From the NCBI GenBank assembly GCA_934447715.1, contig CAKSER010000019.1, positions 1 through 31,026 of the forward strand: DNA of 31,026 nucleotides, given 5' to 3'. How positions within the stretch are numbered: the stretch's first letter is position 1; each line of letters starts with the position of its first letter. Position numbers and translations under genes: made by a program. Shown here in pieces: positions 15,915 to 24,098 of the stretch. The notes below the pieces were generated by a model, which was given only the letters and a program-made list of their open reading frames with translations, searched no databases and was not told where the DNA came from. Origin of the DNA: an uncultured Eubacteriales bacterium (GTDB lineage Bacteria > Bacillota > Clostridia > Oscillospirales > CAG-272).

Positions 15915-16811
15915 TCAGTTCTTTTTCTTCCTTAATACGTTTAAAAGGATATAAATTCCGATAAGAAAAACAACAGACAAGACAAGAACCGCATACATTG
16001 CGCCCATGCTGACGCGGTTGTCAAAGAAGTAAATGTTGCAGTCGATCGAATCCTTAATTCCCTCTATAACCTCGCTCGGAAATCCGTTTGACGGCATTTC
16101 GCTTAACACCCCGTTCAGCGAATGGTTACGGATAAGCGATGTTCCGTAGGTTCCCGGAAGGAAGGATATAACCTTCTGAAGACCGTTGCTGAAGCTCGAA
16201 ATCGGCATGTATGCTCCGCAGATAAATCCGTATCCGGCACTAACAATCGTTCCGACAGCGGAAATCTGACCCTGCGACGACAAAAACAGATTTATAATCG
16301 ACGACAGCGCCGTACCGAAAAGAACAAGCAGGATCACATCCGAAAAGATTCCGAGAACATCGGCAAAGGACAGATACCAGCCCTCCTTTAAAAGGTACAA
16401 AAAGCAAAGGCCTGTTGCCGCAAAGCAGACGATCAGCGTGCTTATAACGGTTGCGATATAATAGCCGAGCGCCATTGTCGACTTTTTTACCGATGTCATT
16501 GTAAGATCCCGTCTGGCGCCTGACACCTTGTCGGTTACCATCAGGAAATTGGAGCAGAAAGCCACCGTAACGCAGCAAACCGCAAGCAGCGACGACATAA
16601 GCTCTCCTGCGACGGTTGCGTTAATAAGCTTGTCCGGTATTGAAAGGAACTCCGGAATTGCGGAGCGGAAGCTGTCGCGGTAAACATTTGCAAGGAATGT
16701 GGAATACAGAACAAGCAGTATGCCGGGAGTAATCAAGGACGTAAAGAACATTCCCTTGTCCTTAAAAAACAGCTTGCAGTTTCTTTTAATCAAAGCACCG
16801 AGTCCGGTCAT
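15915..16811 (-). CDS. ABC-2 type transporter permease
   Basis: 298-aa membrane subunit of an exporter. A cytoplasmic start (KRNCKLFFKDKGMFFTS) leads into six hydrophobic segments, the common ABC-2 layout, with a conserved GAYMPISSF stretch before the fifth. Its ATG overlaps the stop of the ATPase gene as ATGA, so the two are coupled and form one transporter. The substrate is unknown: drug, lipid and peptide exporters share this architecture. Confidence 0.9.
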   Translation of the reverse strand: MTGLGALIKRNCKLFFKDKGMFFTSLITPGILLVLYSTFLANVYRDSFRSAIPEFLSIPDKLINATVAGELMSSLLAVCCVTVAFCSNFLMVTDKVSGARRDLTMTSVKKSTMALGYYIATVISTLIVCFAATGLCFLYLLKEGWYLSFADVLGIFSDVILLVLFGTALSSIINLFLSSQGQISAVGTIVSAGYGFICGAYMPISSFSNGLQKVISFLPGTYGTSLIRNHSLNGVLSEMPSNGFPSEVIEGIKDSIDCNIYFFDNRVSMGAMYAVLVLSVVFLIGIYILLNVLRKKKN

Positions 16812-17722
16812 TTTTCAGCACCTCCAGCCAGCCTTTTGCCGGTAACGGCAAGAAAGACATCGTCCATTTTTCCCTTTGTTATTTCATAATCGCAGAAAAG
16901 CTCCGGATTATTGACTATCAGTCCGGTAGCCTCCTTCGTGTTCGGAACCGAAACGCGGTATGCATCCCTGATTGCCTCGTACGGCAGCTTAAGCGATGCA
17001 ACATCAGCCTCCGACACGCCGTAAAGGGTGATGAAATCTCCCGTATAGTTATTTTTCAGCTGAAGCGGAGTTCCCTCTGCGACAATCTTTCCGCTGTCAA
17101 GGATAACGACATAATCGGCATCGGCCGCCTCCTCCATATAGTGCGTGGTGAGGAATACCGTCATGCTTTCCTTTTTTCTAAGCTCTGTCACCACATCCCA
17201 GAGAAGCTTTCTTGTCTGCGGATCAAGTCCTGTTGTCGGCTCGTCAAGAATAAGAATTTCAGGCTTGTGCAAAAGCGCGCGTGCAATATCGATCCTGCGG
17301 CGCTGACCTCCCGAAAGCTTGCCTACCGTGCGGTCAAGCAGATTTTCAAAATCAAGCAGCTTTGAAAGCTCGTCAAGACGCTTTTTAAAGTCCTCTTTCC
17401 CGATTCCGTAAAGAGCTGCACGGCTTGAAAGATTGTCCCTTACGCTTAGTGCCTGGTCAAGAACCGAATTCTGGAAAACAACCCCGAGCCTGCGCTTGAC
17501 CGACTCAAGCGACTGGTCAATATTCTCGCCGCAAACCTCAACCGTTCCGCTGTCCTTTTCAAGCTGTCCGCAAAGGATCGAAATCGTCGTGCTCTTTCCT
17601 GCGCCGTTTACGCCGAGAAAAGCAAAAAGCTCTCCCTTCTTTACGCAGAAGCTGATGTCCGAAACCGCCTTGACACTTCCGAACGACTTGCAGAGATTTT
17701 TAATGTCTATTATATGCTCCAT
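16808..17722 (-). CDS. ABC transporter ATP-binding protein
   Basis: 304-aa ATPase subunit of the exporter. Walker A GVNGAGKST (37-45), Gln84 of the Q-loop, signature LSGGQ (136-140), Walker B ILILD with Glu161, and the H-loop in LTTHYMEEA. The extra 80-90 residues after the ATPase core resemble the DrrA/multidrug-export subfamily. CAGGAGG lies seven bases before the ATG. It follows the 17774 membrane-protein gene after 51 bp and likely shares its transcript. Confidence 0.93.
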   Translation of the reverse strand: MEHIIDIKNLCKSFGSVKAVSDISFCVKKGELFAFLGVNGAGKSTTISILCGQLEKDSGTVEVCGENIDQSLESVKRRLGVVFQNSVLDQALSVRDNLSSRAALYGIGKEDFKKRLDELSKLLDFENLLDRTVGKLSGGQRRRIDIARALLHKPEILILDEPTTGLDPQTRKLLWDVVTELRKKESMTVFLTTHYMEEAADADYVVILDSGKIVAEGTPLQLKNNYTGDFITLYGVSEADVASLKLPYEAIRDAYRVSVPNTKEATGLIVNNPELFCDYEITKGKMDDVFLAVTGKRLAGGAEK

Positions 17723-17773
17723 TCAAAGTCCTCCTGTCTGATATTTACTTTTTTATTCAATTTATATTGAAAG

Positions 17774-18547
17774 TCAGCCCTGCTTTGCCATATCCGAACT
17801 GCCGCTCTTGCCTTTTTTCCTGCTTTTGTAAAAGCCGACCGTCCAATTTGCAAGCGCAGCCGCCGACAAAGACGGAAGAAGCCAGATGAAAATCCCGAAC
17901 GTCCGAACGGAAATTACTCTTAAAAGCATTGAAAGCGCAACAGTAAGTCCGCATAAAAATGAAAAGCAAAATCCGCGCCGGTCGATGTAAAAGAATTGAG
18001 GAAGTGCACAAAGCGGCAGAAATACAGGGCATATAAGAATCAGATATGCGGATCTTAATGCAGCCGAGCCGCAGAATATAATCGCCGCACAGCTGATGCT
18101 CAAAAGCACAAGAAAAACAGCGAAAATGATCCTTTTTATCGTTTGAATCATTTTGTTTTCGGCACCTCTTGCTCCGAATAAATCTGTAAAAGCGGATGCA
18201 AACGCAAAAGGCACAAAAAGCATTTCAAGAACCGAAAAAACATACGGCGCAACCGTAAAATCAAGAAAATTGTACGCTCCCCTTCCGCAGGCAGCCGAAA
18301 GCACCGACAGGGCAAAAAGAGCAATCGTTCTGCCATTTAACCTTTTGTAAAAGCAGTTTGAAATCACAAGCGCCAGAAGCAAAAGAAGCAGAGGAACCAA
18401 AAGAGCATCGAGAATAAATATTCTCATCCCGGTAACGCTTTTGCCGTTAAAAAAGAGTGGGTATATGGCCTCTGCCGAAAAGAAGGTCAAAGCCTCAAGA
18501 AAAAGAAACATTCCGCACGACAAAAAGAAAGTGATTTTTTTCTGCAT
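17774..18547 (-). CDS. Polytopic membrane protein, first gene of the exporter operon
   Basis: 257-aa hydrophobic protein with about seven membrane segments and a basic, Ser-rich cytoplasmic tail (KSRKKGKSGSSDM). I do not recognise a family. The ATG at 18547 has AAAGGAG seven bases upstream; the frame opens earlier at a GTG (18592) with no such site. Since it precedes the ATPase gene by 51 bp in the same direction, it may be an accessory part of the exporter, but that is only inferred from position. Confidence 0.65.
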   Translation of the reverse strand: MQKKITFFLSCGMFLFLEALTFFSAEAIYPLFFNGKSVTGMRIFILDALLVPLLLLLLALVISNCFYKRLNGRTIALFALSVLSAACGRGAYNFLDFTVAPYVFSVLEMLFVPFAFASAFTDLFGARGAENKMIQTIKRIIFAVFLVLLSISCAAIIFCGSAALRSAYLILICPVFLPLCALPQFFYIDRRGFCFSFLCGLTVALSMLLRVISVRTFGIFIWLLPSLSAAALANWTVGFYKSRKKGKSGSSDMAKQG

Positions 18548-18637
18548 ACGGAAGCTCCTTTGCATATCGATAAAGAAAATTTCAAAACACACCGCATATC
18601 TCAGCTACGCTTTACTGCTGCCGCGTTTAGCGCGTTT

Positions 18638-18646
18638 AGTATATCA
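18638..18646 (-). promoter_or_regulatory. Extended -10 promoter of the exporter operon
   Basis: On the minus strand TGATATACT (18646-18638) is a TGn-extended -10 box about 90 bp upstream of the 18547 start codon. No clear -35 box is seen. Confidence 0.4.
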
Positions 18647-18652
18647 CAAAAG

Positions 18653-18783
18653 CGGCGTACAAACGCCGAGGCAGCGAAGCTGTCCAAAATTCCAAAGGAA
18701 TTTTGCTTTTAATGATTCAATGTCCGCAGTCGCACGAAGTGCGGAAAAGCGCCAGCTTCAAAATCTTGCCAAGGCAAGATTTT
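18653..18783. repeat. Array of five short hairpins
   Basis: Five inverted repeats with tiny loops follow one another: CGGCGT/ACGCCG (18653-18668, loop ACAA), CAGC/GCTG (18672-18682, loop GAA), CAAAATTCC/GGAATTTTG (18685-18705, loop AAA), CGCAC/GTGCG (18731-18743, loop GAA), and AAAATCTTGCC/GGCAAGATTTT (18760-18783, loop AA). They fill the divergent region between the exporter operon and the 19011 gene. None has a long T-tract, so this is not a simple terminator set. Confidence 0.7.
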
Positions 18784-18794
18784 CTGCGGACATT
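18719..18794. repeat. 76-bp element with 11-bp terminal inverted repeats
   Basis: AATGTCCGCAG (18719-18729) and CTGCGGACATT (18784-18794) are perfect inverted repeats. They enclose the CGCAC hairpin and the long CTTGCC/GGCAAG hairpin. Size and form suit a very small non-autonomous palindromic element (MITE- or REP-like). No transposase is in the window. Confidence 0.55.
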
Positions 18795-18838
18795 ATACCA
18801 TTGAAATTTATAAAAGTAAATACAAAAATAAATAAAGA

Positions 18839-18867
18839 TGGACATATTTCGGCTTTTATGTTAAAAT
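18839..18867 (+). promoter_or_regulatory. Promoter of the 19011 gene
   Basis: TGGACA (18839-18844) and TAAAAT (18862-18867) are 17 bp apart. The predicted start of transcription falls at the repeated leader element, giving a leader of about 135 bases. Confidence 0.6.
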
Positions 18868-18924
18868 ATTCATGATATTGCCCCACCGTGCCCTGCACGG
18901 ATGTGGATATTGCAACAGCAAAAG
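18856..18924 (+). repeat. Promoter-leader repeat, copy 2
   Basis: The counterpart of 11497-11591. It shares the -10 box, TATTGCCCCACCGTGC, GATGTGGATATTG and the trailing CAAAAG. The stem CCAC-CGTGC/GCACG-GTGG (18883-18906) is kept, while the loop is CCT instead of TGC and the bulge is GAT instead of AT. It lacks the extra hairpin of copy 1. Confidence 0.7.
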
Positions 18925-18934
18925 TCGGCTTTAT

Positions 18935-18960
18935 CGCCGTTTACGGCGCTTTTTGCGCCG
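18935..18960 (+). promoter_or_regulatory. Two mutually exclusive hairpins in the 19011 leader
   Basis: CGCCG (18935-18939) can pair with CGGCG (18944-18948), while CGGCGC (18944-18949) can instead pair with GCGCCG (18955-18960), which is followed by CTTTTG. Only one can form at a time. This is the shape of an attenuator, but the T-tract is short and no ligand or leader peptide is evident. Confidence 0.4.
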
Positions 18961-19010
18961 CTTTTGCGTTTAAATATTTGAAGATATTCTATAAAAAGCA
19001 AGGAAAAGCC

Positions 19011-20780
19011 ATGGAGAAAAAACGCCCGGTTTATTATGTCGGAAACAGCAGCATGAAGGTAAAGCTCCGCTCCGGTTCAATCGAGGGGATCTATGTTGAA
19101 AACGGGAAATCTCTCTGCCAGATGATCAGTTCCGAAAGAGCGAGGCTCGAGTACTTTTCAAGAGGAGAGCTTGAAGCGATGATCTCTGTCGAAAGCGAGA
19201 GGAGCAAGCTTGAGGAAAAAATCCGGTTCTTTGACTATTGCGATCCGAAGGCTCCGGTGTTTATAAGAAGCATCAGCGCAATGCACCGCGGCTCATTTAC
19301 AATAAGAGCTCCGAAAAACCTGGCTATAAGCTTTGCCGATCAGTACAGAATAAATAAAAGCGCAATCAAATGCCTGATGATATCCGATCCTGAAACCGGA
19401 AAGCGGCTTTACATCGGGCTTGTCGGCAATTTCAGATATATTCCGCACACCTCGTCGGTTCTCTTCGAATTCGGATATTCCGATATAATTTTTTCATACG
19501 GAAGACCGGACGAGGCAGCCTCTAACCTCCGGGCGGCGTATAAAAGGATCGAATATGAAAATCCCCTTGAAATGACGCCGCAGAACATCATGTTTATCCG
19601 TTCAAGAAAAAGATCGGCAGATTCGAGAATGCTTTTAAGGTCTGACGGAACCGGCTTTGAAGAAAAGCACGAGCAGCTGAAAAAAATAATCGGATATTTC
19701 AGCGATACGGTCGACTCTCTTTCGGAGGGCAACGGCGTAATTACCCCGGAGCCCGAAAAAAGGCTTCAGAGAACCGATCTGATTCTTAATATCGGCGTCA
19801 CCCTTTATAAAATCGGCAGACGGGACGCTGCGCTGAGAATATTGAAATTCGCCTTTGAGCTTGAAAAAAAATATAAATTCATTCCGCTTTTTGCAAACAC
19901 AAAAAACGGAGACAGCGACTGTGACAGACTCGGATTTACCTCGGATATCGCATTTGTCAAGCTGTGGTGCCTGTTTTCCGATACAGAGGAAGGTAAAAGC
20001 CTTTATTCTATGGTAAACGGCTGCATCGAAAGGCTTGCCGCACGATCGGTATGCGGAATGCTGCCTTTTACCGGCTTTGAGGAATGCTTTGAAAAGGATT
20101 CGGAGGACATATCCCCCACAATCAGGTTCCACGGCTCGCTCGAAAACACCGTGCGGTATCTTGATGCGCTGCTTGATTTCCGCAGGCACGCGGAAAACAA
20201 GGAAAGAGCCGAAGCCGAGATCAGGATAGTAAAAAAGGCGATTATAAACAATTTTGCCGGCCCCGATGGGTTTTATCTTAACGCCCCGGTGCGTGAAAGC
20301 AATATCAAGCACCCACACGCCATATACGGCTGCTGCGACATCTGCTACATCAAAAAAACAGAAAGATGGTCGCTTGAAAGTCAGCTCGGTACAGGCTGGC
20401 TCGAGCGCACCGTAAGAGGCTTTTATTCGTGTCCCGACTGTCTTTCGGAAAAACCGCTTTCAAAGCATATCGAAAAATCGGCACTGTATATAAAGGATAT
20501 AAAGCCATTGCTTCTTCTTTACTATGCAGACGACGAGCTTTCGGATACTCTTAAACTAAACGAATATCTTGCAAAGCAGCTTTCGGAAAACAGCAGGCTG
20601 TCATTTCCCGAAAGAGGGCTTGCTCTCGGCTTCCTTTACGATCATTCGGTCGCCCTGTATGAAAAGGAGCTTTCCCTGCTCTATAACGAAATACGGACAA
20701 CCGAGCTTTCGTTAAATGAGCTTGCATACCTTATCCGCGGCTCGTCGGTATCCGCCAAAAGGCACAAAAAGCCGATTTGA
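19011..20780 (+). CDS. 589-aa protein of unrecognised family
   Basis: I do not recognise this protein. It is soluble, with no signal peptide or membrane segment. The N-terminal 200 residues look beta-rich (VYYVGNSSMKVKLRSGSIEGIYVENG); the rest is largely helical, with repeated paired helices that could be an alpha/alpha toroid as in some glycoside hydrolases. Two knuckles, CCDIC (441-445) and CPDC (474-477), may bind zinc. Tyr/Gly-rich segments (GFYLNAPVRE, HAIYG) lie just before the first. The ATG at 19011 has AAGGAAA upstream; the frame is open from a GTG at 18888 but that part is the leader repeat. It has its own promoter and no obvious operon partner. Confidence 0.72.
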   Translation: MEKKRPVYYVGNSSMKVKLRSGSIEGIYVENGKSLCQMISSERARLEYFSRGELEAMISVESERSKLEEKIRFFDYCDPKAPVFIRSISAMHRGSFTIRAPKNLAISFADQYRINKSAIKCLMISDPETGKRLYIGLVGNFRYIPHTSSVLFEFGYSDIIFSYGRPDEAASNLRAAYKRIEYENPLEMTPQNIMFIRSRKRSADSRMLLRSDGTGFEEKHEQLKKIIGYFSDTVDSLSEGNGVITPEPEKRLQRTDLILNIGVTLYKIGRRDAALRILKFAFELEKKYKFIPLFANTKNGDSDCDRLGFTSDIAFVKLWCLFSDTEEGKSLYSMVNGCIERLAARSVCGMLPFTGFEECFEKDSEDISPTIRFHGSLENTVRYLDALLDFRRHAENKERAEAEIRIVKKAIINNFAGPDGFYLNAPVRESNIKHPHAIYGCCDICYIKKTERWSLESQLGTGWLERTVRGFYSCPDCLSEKPLSKHIEKSALYIKDIKPLLLLYYADDELSDTLKLNEYLAKQLSENSRLSFPERGLALGFLYDHSVALYEKELSLLYNEIRTTELSLNELAYLIRGSSVSAKRHKKPI

Positions 20781-20809
20781 AATTAATATTATTTTTTTTA
20801 AAAAAGCTA

Positions 20810-20837
20810 TTTACATTTGATAAAAAACATGTATAAT
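20810..20837 (+). promoter_or_regulatory. Promoter of the Gfo/Idh/MocA gene
   Basis: TTTACA (20810-20815) and a perfect TATAAT (20832-20837) are 16 bp apart, 52 bp before the start codon. Confidence 0.7.
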
Positions 20838-20889
20838 CGAACTATAACTGTTTTAGATTCCGTTGCGTAGGCAGATAGGAGAACATGCT

Positions 20890-21936
20890 ATGAAAATTTA
20901 TTCGGTCGTGATTGTCGGATGCGGATACATCTGTAAATCCCATGTAGAAGATATATATTGGAGAGAAAATATAAAGGTAGTCGGTGCAATCGATGTTGAC
21001 CTTGAAAGGGCAAAGCAGTTTGCAGCCCGTTACAATATCCCGAGCTACGGCACAGACTATAAGCCGTACCTCGAAAGAGAAGACGTTGACATTGTAATCA
21101 TCGGTACATATACCGATACCCATCTGCCGATAATGAAGGACTGCGTTGAGCACGGCAAGCACGTTCTCTGCGAAAAGCCGATAGCCAACACCGTCGAAAA
21201 GGTCGAGGAGTTCAGACAGATTGCAACAAGCGGAAAGGCATATGTTCTGATCGATCTGATCCTTCGCAGAAACGAAAGCTACAAGCTGATCAAGAAAATG
21301 ATCGACGAGGATGCAATCGGACACCCGGTTGTATTCAGAATGGCGCAGAATCACCACACAGTAGGCGCAAACTGGGAAAGACACAAGCATCTGTTAAACG
21401 ACTGCCCTCCGATTGTCGACTGCGGAATTCACTATATGGACGTCATGGAATGGTTTACCGGAAGCAAGGTCAAATCGATTCGGGGAATCAAGTCGAGACT
21501 TAATAACGACATCCCGGAAAACCAGACAAACTACAATATCGTCACAGTCAAGCTTGACGACGGCTCCTCCGGATACTATGAGGTAGTCTGGAGCCCCTCC
21601 GCAACACAGGAAAGCATCAAGGAGTTCCTCGGACCGAAGGGACATATCAAGCTTGTATATGCCGATTCAAGATCCGAGTCGGATTCAAGATATGACCTTA
21701 TCGAGTATTACAATTACGATAAGGACGAGTATCAGAATATCGACCTCGAATCGAAGTACAAGCCTACCTACGAGCAGATAAAGCGCCTTATCGATGCAAT
21801 CGAAAACGGGAATTCGACAAATCCCGAGGTTGACTCCGCCTGCCGCATAAACAAAATGCTTCTTGAGGCATATTCGAACGGGGAAAACGATTTCCTCTAC
21901 TTTGAAAGAAGCGAAAGCCCGAGCTGCAAGGACTGA
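20890..21936 (+). CDS. Gfo/Idh/MocA family oxidoreductase
   Basis: 348-aa NAD(P)-dependent sugar or inositol dehydrogenase-like enzyme. The Rossmann motif VIVGCGYI (7-14) binds the cofactor, and CEKPIAN (94-100) contains the family Lys96. DCGIHYMDVMEW (177-188) carries the conserved Asp and His of the catalytic domain. The second half is the usual C-terminal beta-sheet domain. AGGAG lies eight bases before the ATG; an in-frame earlier start at 20863 lacks a site. The substrate cannot be told: no sugar operon surrounds it. A terminator follows. Confidence 0.9.
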   Translation: MKIYSVVIVGCGYICKSHVEDIYWRENIKVVGAIDVDLERAKQFAARYNIPSYGTDYKPYLEREDVDIVIIGTYTDTHLPIMKDCVEHGKHVLCEKPIANTVEKVEEFRQIATSGKAYVLIDLILRRNESYKLIKKMIDEDAIGHPVVFRMAQNHHTVGANWERHKHLLNDCPPIVDCGIHYMDVMEWFTGSKVKSIRGIKSRLNNDIPENQTNYNIVTVKLDDGSSGYYEVVWSPSATQESIKEFLGPKGHIKLVYADSRSESDSRYDLIEYYNYDKDEYQNIDLESKYKPTYEQIKRLIDAIENGNSTNPEVDSACRINKMLLEAYSNGENDFLYFERSESPSCKD

Positions 21937-21982
21937 TTTCTTAAGGGCAATAGATACCGGGCAATTTAATAATCGAGCAAAG

Positions 21983-22015
21983 GAACATCCTGCATTTTGC
22001 GGGATGTTCTTGTGT
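21983..22015 (+). terminator. Terminator after the oxidoreductase gene
   Basis: GAACATCCTGC (21983-21993) pairs with GCGGGATGTTC (21999-22009) with one T-G pair, followed by a T-rich TTGTGTTTT. The -35 box of the next promoter overlaps its end. Confidence 0.8.
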
Positions 22016-22038
22016 TTTATCAAAAAATATGCTATACT
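22010..22038 (+). promoter_or_regulatory. Promoter of punA
   Basis: TTGTGT (22010-22015) and TATACT (22033-22038) are 17 bp apart and overlap the preceding terminator. Confidence 0.55.
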
Positions 22039-22115
22039 TTAAAGAGAACACCATTTATTAAAAGAAACTATGCGTCAAAAGAACGCAGAAATAAAAAAGA
22101 ATCGAGGTATTTTAG

Positions 22116-22955
22116 ATGAACCCGATATACGAAAAGCTCGAAAAATGTCTTAGCGCCGTCAGAAAAAAGACCGATTTTGTCCCGGAGGTTGCACTTACGC
22201 TCGGCTCCGGACTCGGAAATTTTGCAAAAACCGTCGATGTTATAAGTGAAATTCCGTATTCCGAGATCGAGGGCTTCCCTGTTTCGACAGCTCCCGGTCA
22301 CGACGGAAGATTTGTGTTTGCAAACGTGAACGGAGTGCCGACCGTAATCATGAAGGGCAGAATTCACTATTATGAGGGATATGAGCTTTCAGACGTCGTC
22401 CTGCCGACAAGACTGATGAAGCTTATGGGCGCGAAAACCCTGATTCTGACAAATGCCGCAGGAGGAATAAACCGCGGCTTTGAGCCGGGCGACCTGATGA
22501 TTATTACAGGCCACATCAGCTCGTTCTTCCCTTCTCCGCTTGTCGGACAGAACATATCCGAGCTCGGAGTGCGCTTCCCCGACATGTCCGAGATATACAG
22601 CAAGGAGCTGAGAAAAATAATCGAAACGTCGGCTGCAAAGCTGCTTATCCCGATTAAGCACGGCGTATATCTCCAGACGACAGGACCTAATTATGAAACA
22701 CCGGAGGAGATCAGAATGTACGGCATGCTCGGCGCAGATGCCGTCGGAATGAGCACCGCATGCGAGGCAATTGCCGCAAGACATATGGGAATGAAGATCT
22801 GCGGAATCAGCTGTATTTCAAACTTCGCAGCCGGAATCAGCAGCACACCTCTTTCGGAGCAGGAGGTCATTGACAACGCAAACAAGATTTCAAAGGAATT
22901 TGAAACACTTGTAAAAAGCGTCATAGGCGAAATCGGAAAGGCAGCGAAGAAATGA
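22116..22955 (+). CDS. punA: Purine nucleoside phosphorylase (trimeric type)
   Basis: Splits guanosine, inosine and their deoxy forms with phosphate into base and (deoxy)ribose-1-phosphate for purine salvage. The 279-aa protein has LGSGLGNF (29-36), the phosphate-binding GHDGRF and GRIHYYEGY segments, LTNAAGGINRGF, TTGPNYETPEE, and the specificity segment GMSTACEAIAARHMG. These are all type I (PNP/MTAP) landmarks. GAGGT precedes the ATG. The stop overlaps the start of the next gene (ATGA), so punA and the aldo/keto reductase are translationally coupled. Confidence 0.93.
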   Translation: MNPIYEKLEKCLSAVRKKTDFVPEVALTLGSGLGNFAKTVDVISEIPYSEIEGFPVSTAPGHDGRFVFANVNGVPTVIMKGRIHYYEGYELSDVVLPTRLMKLMGAKTLILTNAAGGINRGFEPGDLMIITGHISSFFPSPLVGQNISELGVRFPDMSEIYSKELRKIIETSAAKLLIPIKHGVYLQTTGPNYETPEEIRMYGMLGADAVGMSTACEAIAARHMGMKICGISCISNFAAGISSTPLSEQEVIDNANKISKEFETLVKSVIGEIGKAAKK

Positions 22956-23983
22956 AGCAGAAAACCGTCATTCTCGGCTCTACGGGAATAAAATCCGGCA
23001 AAAACGCATTCGGCGCGCTCCCTGTGCAAAGAGACAGTAAAGAGGATGCTATAAGACTGTTAAGACGCGCATATGAAAGCGGATTTACCTTTTTTGACAC
23101 CGCGAGGGCATATACCGACAGCGAGGAGAAAATCGGACTTGCACTTTCCGATGTAAGAGACAGGATTACAATTGCGACAAAGACCCATTCGACAGATCCC
23201 GACGGCTTTAAAAAGGATCTTCAAACAAGCCTTGAAATGCTGAAAACCGATTATATCGATATATATCAGTTTCACCAGTATACATATGTGCCGAAGCCCG
23301 GCGATAAAACCGGGATGTACGAGTGTATGCTCGAGGCAAAAAAGGAAGGCAAAATCAGACATATCGGCATAACAACGCATAAGATCGATGTAGCGGAGGA
23401 GGCGGTAAAATCCGGCCTTTACGAAACGCTTCAGTTCCCTCTTTCATATCTTTCATCCGAAAGGGACAAAAAGCTGCCGACACTCTGCAGGGAGCACAAC
23501 GTCGGGCTGATCTGCATGAAGGCGCTGTCCGGCGGACTTATAACCAATGCAAAAGCAGCATATGCTTTTCTTGATCGCTATGAAAATGCCCTGCCGATCT
23601 GGGGAATCCAGAAGGAATCAGAGCTTGATGAATTCATCTCGTTTATGACCGATGCGCCGGAAATGACAAAAGAGCTTTCGGAGGTTATCGAAAACGATAT
23701 TAAGGAGCTTTCCGGAGACTTCTGCCGCGGATGCGGATACTGCACGCCATGTCCTGCAGGAATTACGATCTATCAGTGCGCAAGAATGATTCAGCTTATC
23801 AGAAGAAGCCCGTCTGCACAGCACCTTTCCGAGCAGAGCAGGCAGATGATGTTTAAAATCGAGGATTGCCTGCACTGCAACAGATGCGTAAAAAAGTGCC
23901 CGTACAATCTTCCGATACCGACTCTGCTTAAAAAGAATCTCGAGGATTACAAAAAGATTCTTTCGGGAGAAATCAAGGTCTAA
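22952..23983 (+). CDS. Aldo/keto reductase with C-terminal 4Fe-4S clusters
   Basis: 343-aa protein. The N-terminal barrel has the aldo/keto reductase tetrad Asp49, Tyr54, Lys77 and His108 (in FFDTARAY, ATKTHS, YQFHQY). The C-terminus has two cysteine sets, C258-xx-C261-xx-C264-xx-CP and C306-xx-C309-xx-C312-xxx-CP, of the ferredoxin 4Fe-4S type. This fusion is common in anaerobes; its substrate and electron carrier are unknown. It is coupled to punA by a 4-bp overlap. A link to purine or pentose salvage would be guesswork. A strong terminator follows. Confidence 0.92.
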   Translation: MKQKTVILGSTGIKSGKNAFGALPVQRDSKEDAIRLLRRAYESGFTFFDTARAYTDSEEKIGLALSDVRDRITIATKTHSTDPDGFKKDLQTSLEMLKTDYIDIYQFHQYTYVPKPGDKTGMYECMLEAKKEGKIRHIGITTHKIDVAEEAVKSGLYETLQFPLSYLSSERDKKLPTLCREHNVGLICMKALSGGLITNAKAAYAFLDRYENALPIWGIQKESELDEFISFMTDAPEMTKELSEVIENDIKELSGDFCRGCGYCTPCPAGITIYQCARMIQLIRRSPSAQHLSEQSRQMMFKIEDCLHCNRCVKKCPYNLPIPTLLKKNLEDYKKILSGEIKV

Positions 23984-24038
23984 AGCACACCGAGCCTATC
24001 TTTTTCGAACTTAGATATCAAATCAAACCAAACAAATA

Positions 24039-24084
24039 AACGGCTTTTCTGCCTGCAAATTAATCTGCAGGCAAAAAAGCCGTT
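24039..24084. terminator. Bidirectional terminator
   Basis: AACGGCTTTT pairs with AAAAGCCGTT, and an inner TGCAGGC pairs with GCCTGCA. It ends the punA operon on the plus strand and the J-protein/zinc-ribbon operon on the minus strand. Confidence 0.9.
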
Positions 24085-24098
24085 TGCTTTTTATAAAA

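Noticed and set aside
15915..18547. ABC operon as a bacteriocin or antibiotic immunity system
   Set aside because: No precursor peptide, modification enzyme or two-component system is next to it; only a generic exporter can be supported.
18888..19010. GTG start 41 codons upstream of the 589-aa protein
   Set aside because: It would translate the leader repeat and the hairpins; the ATG at 19011 has an AAGGAAA site.
19635..20318. A 227-codon minus-strand frame inside the unknown 589-aa gene
   Set aside because: The plus-strand frame has a promoter, a binding site and continuous protein-like sequence; the minus frame has none of these.
22116..23983. punA and the aldo/keto reductase as one defined salvage pathway
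   Set aside because: Coupling is clear, but the reductase substrate is unknown, so a joint pathway cannot be claimed.
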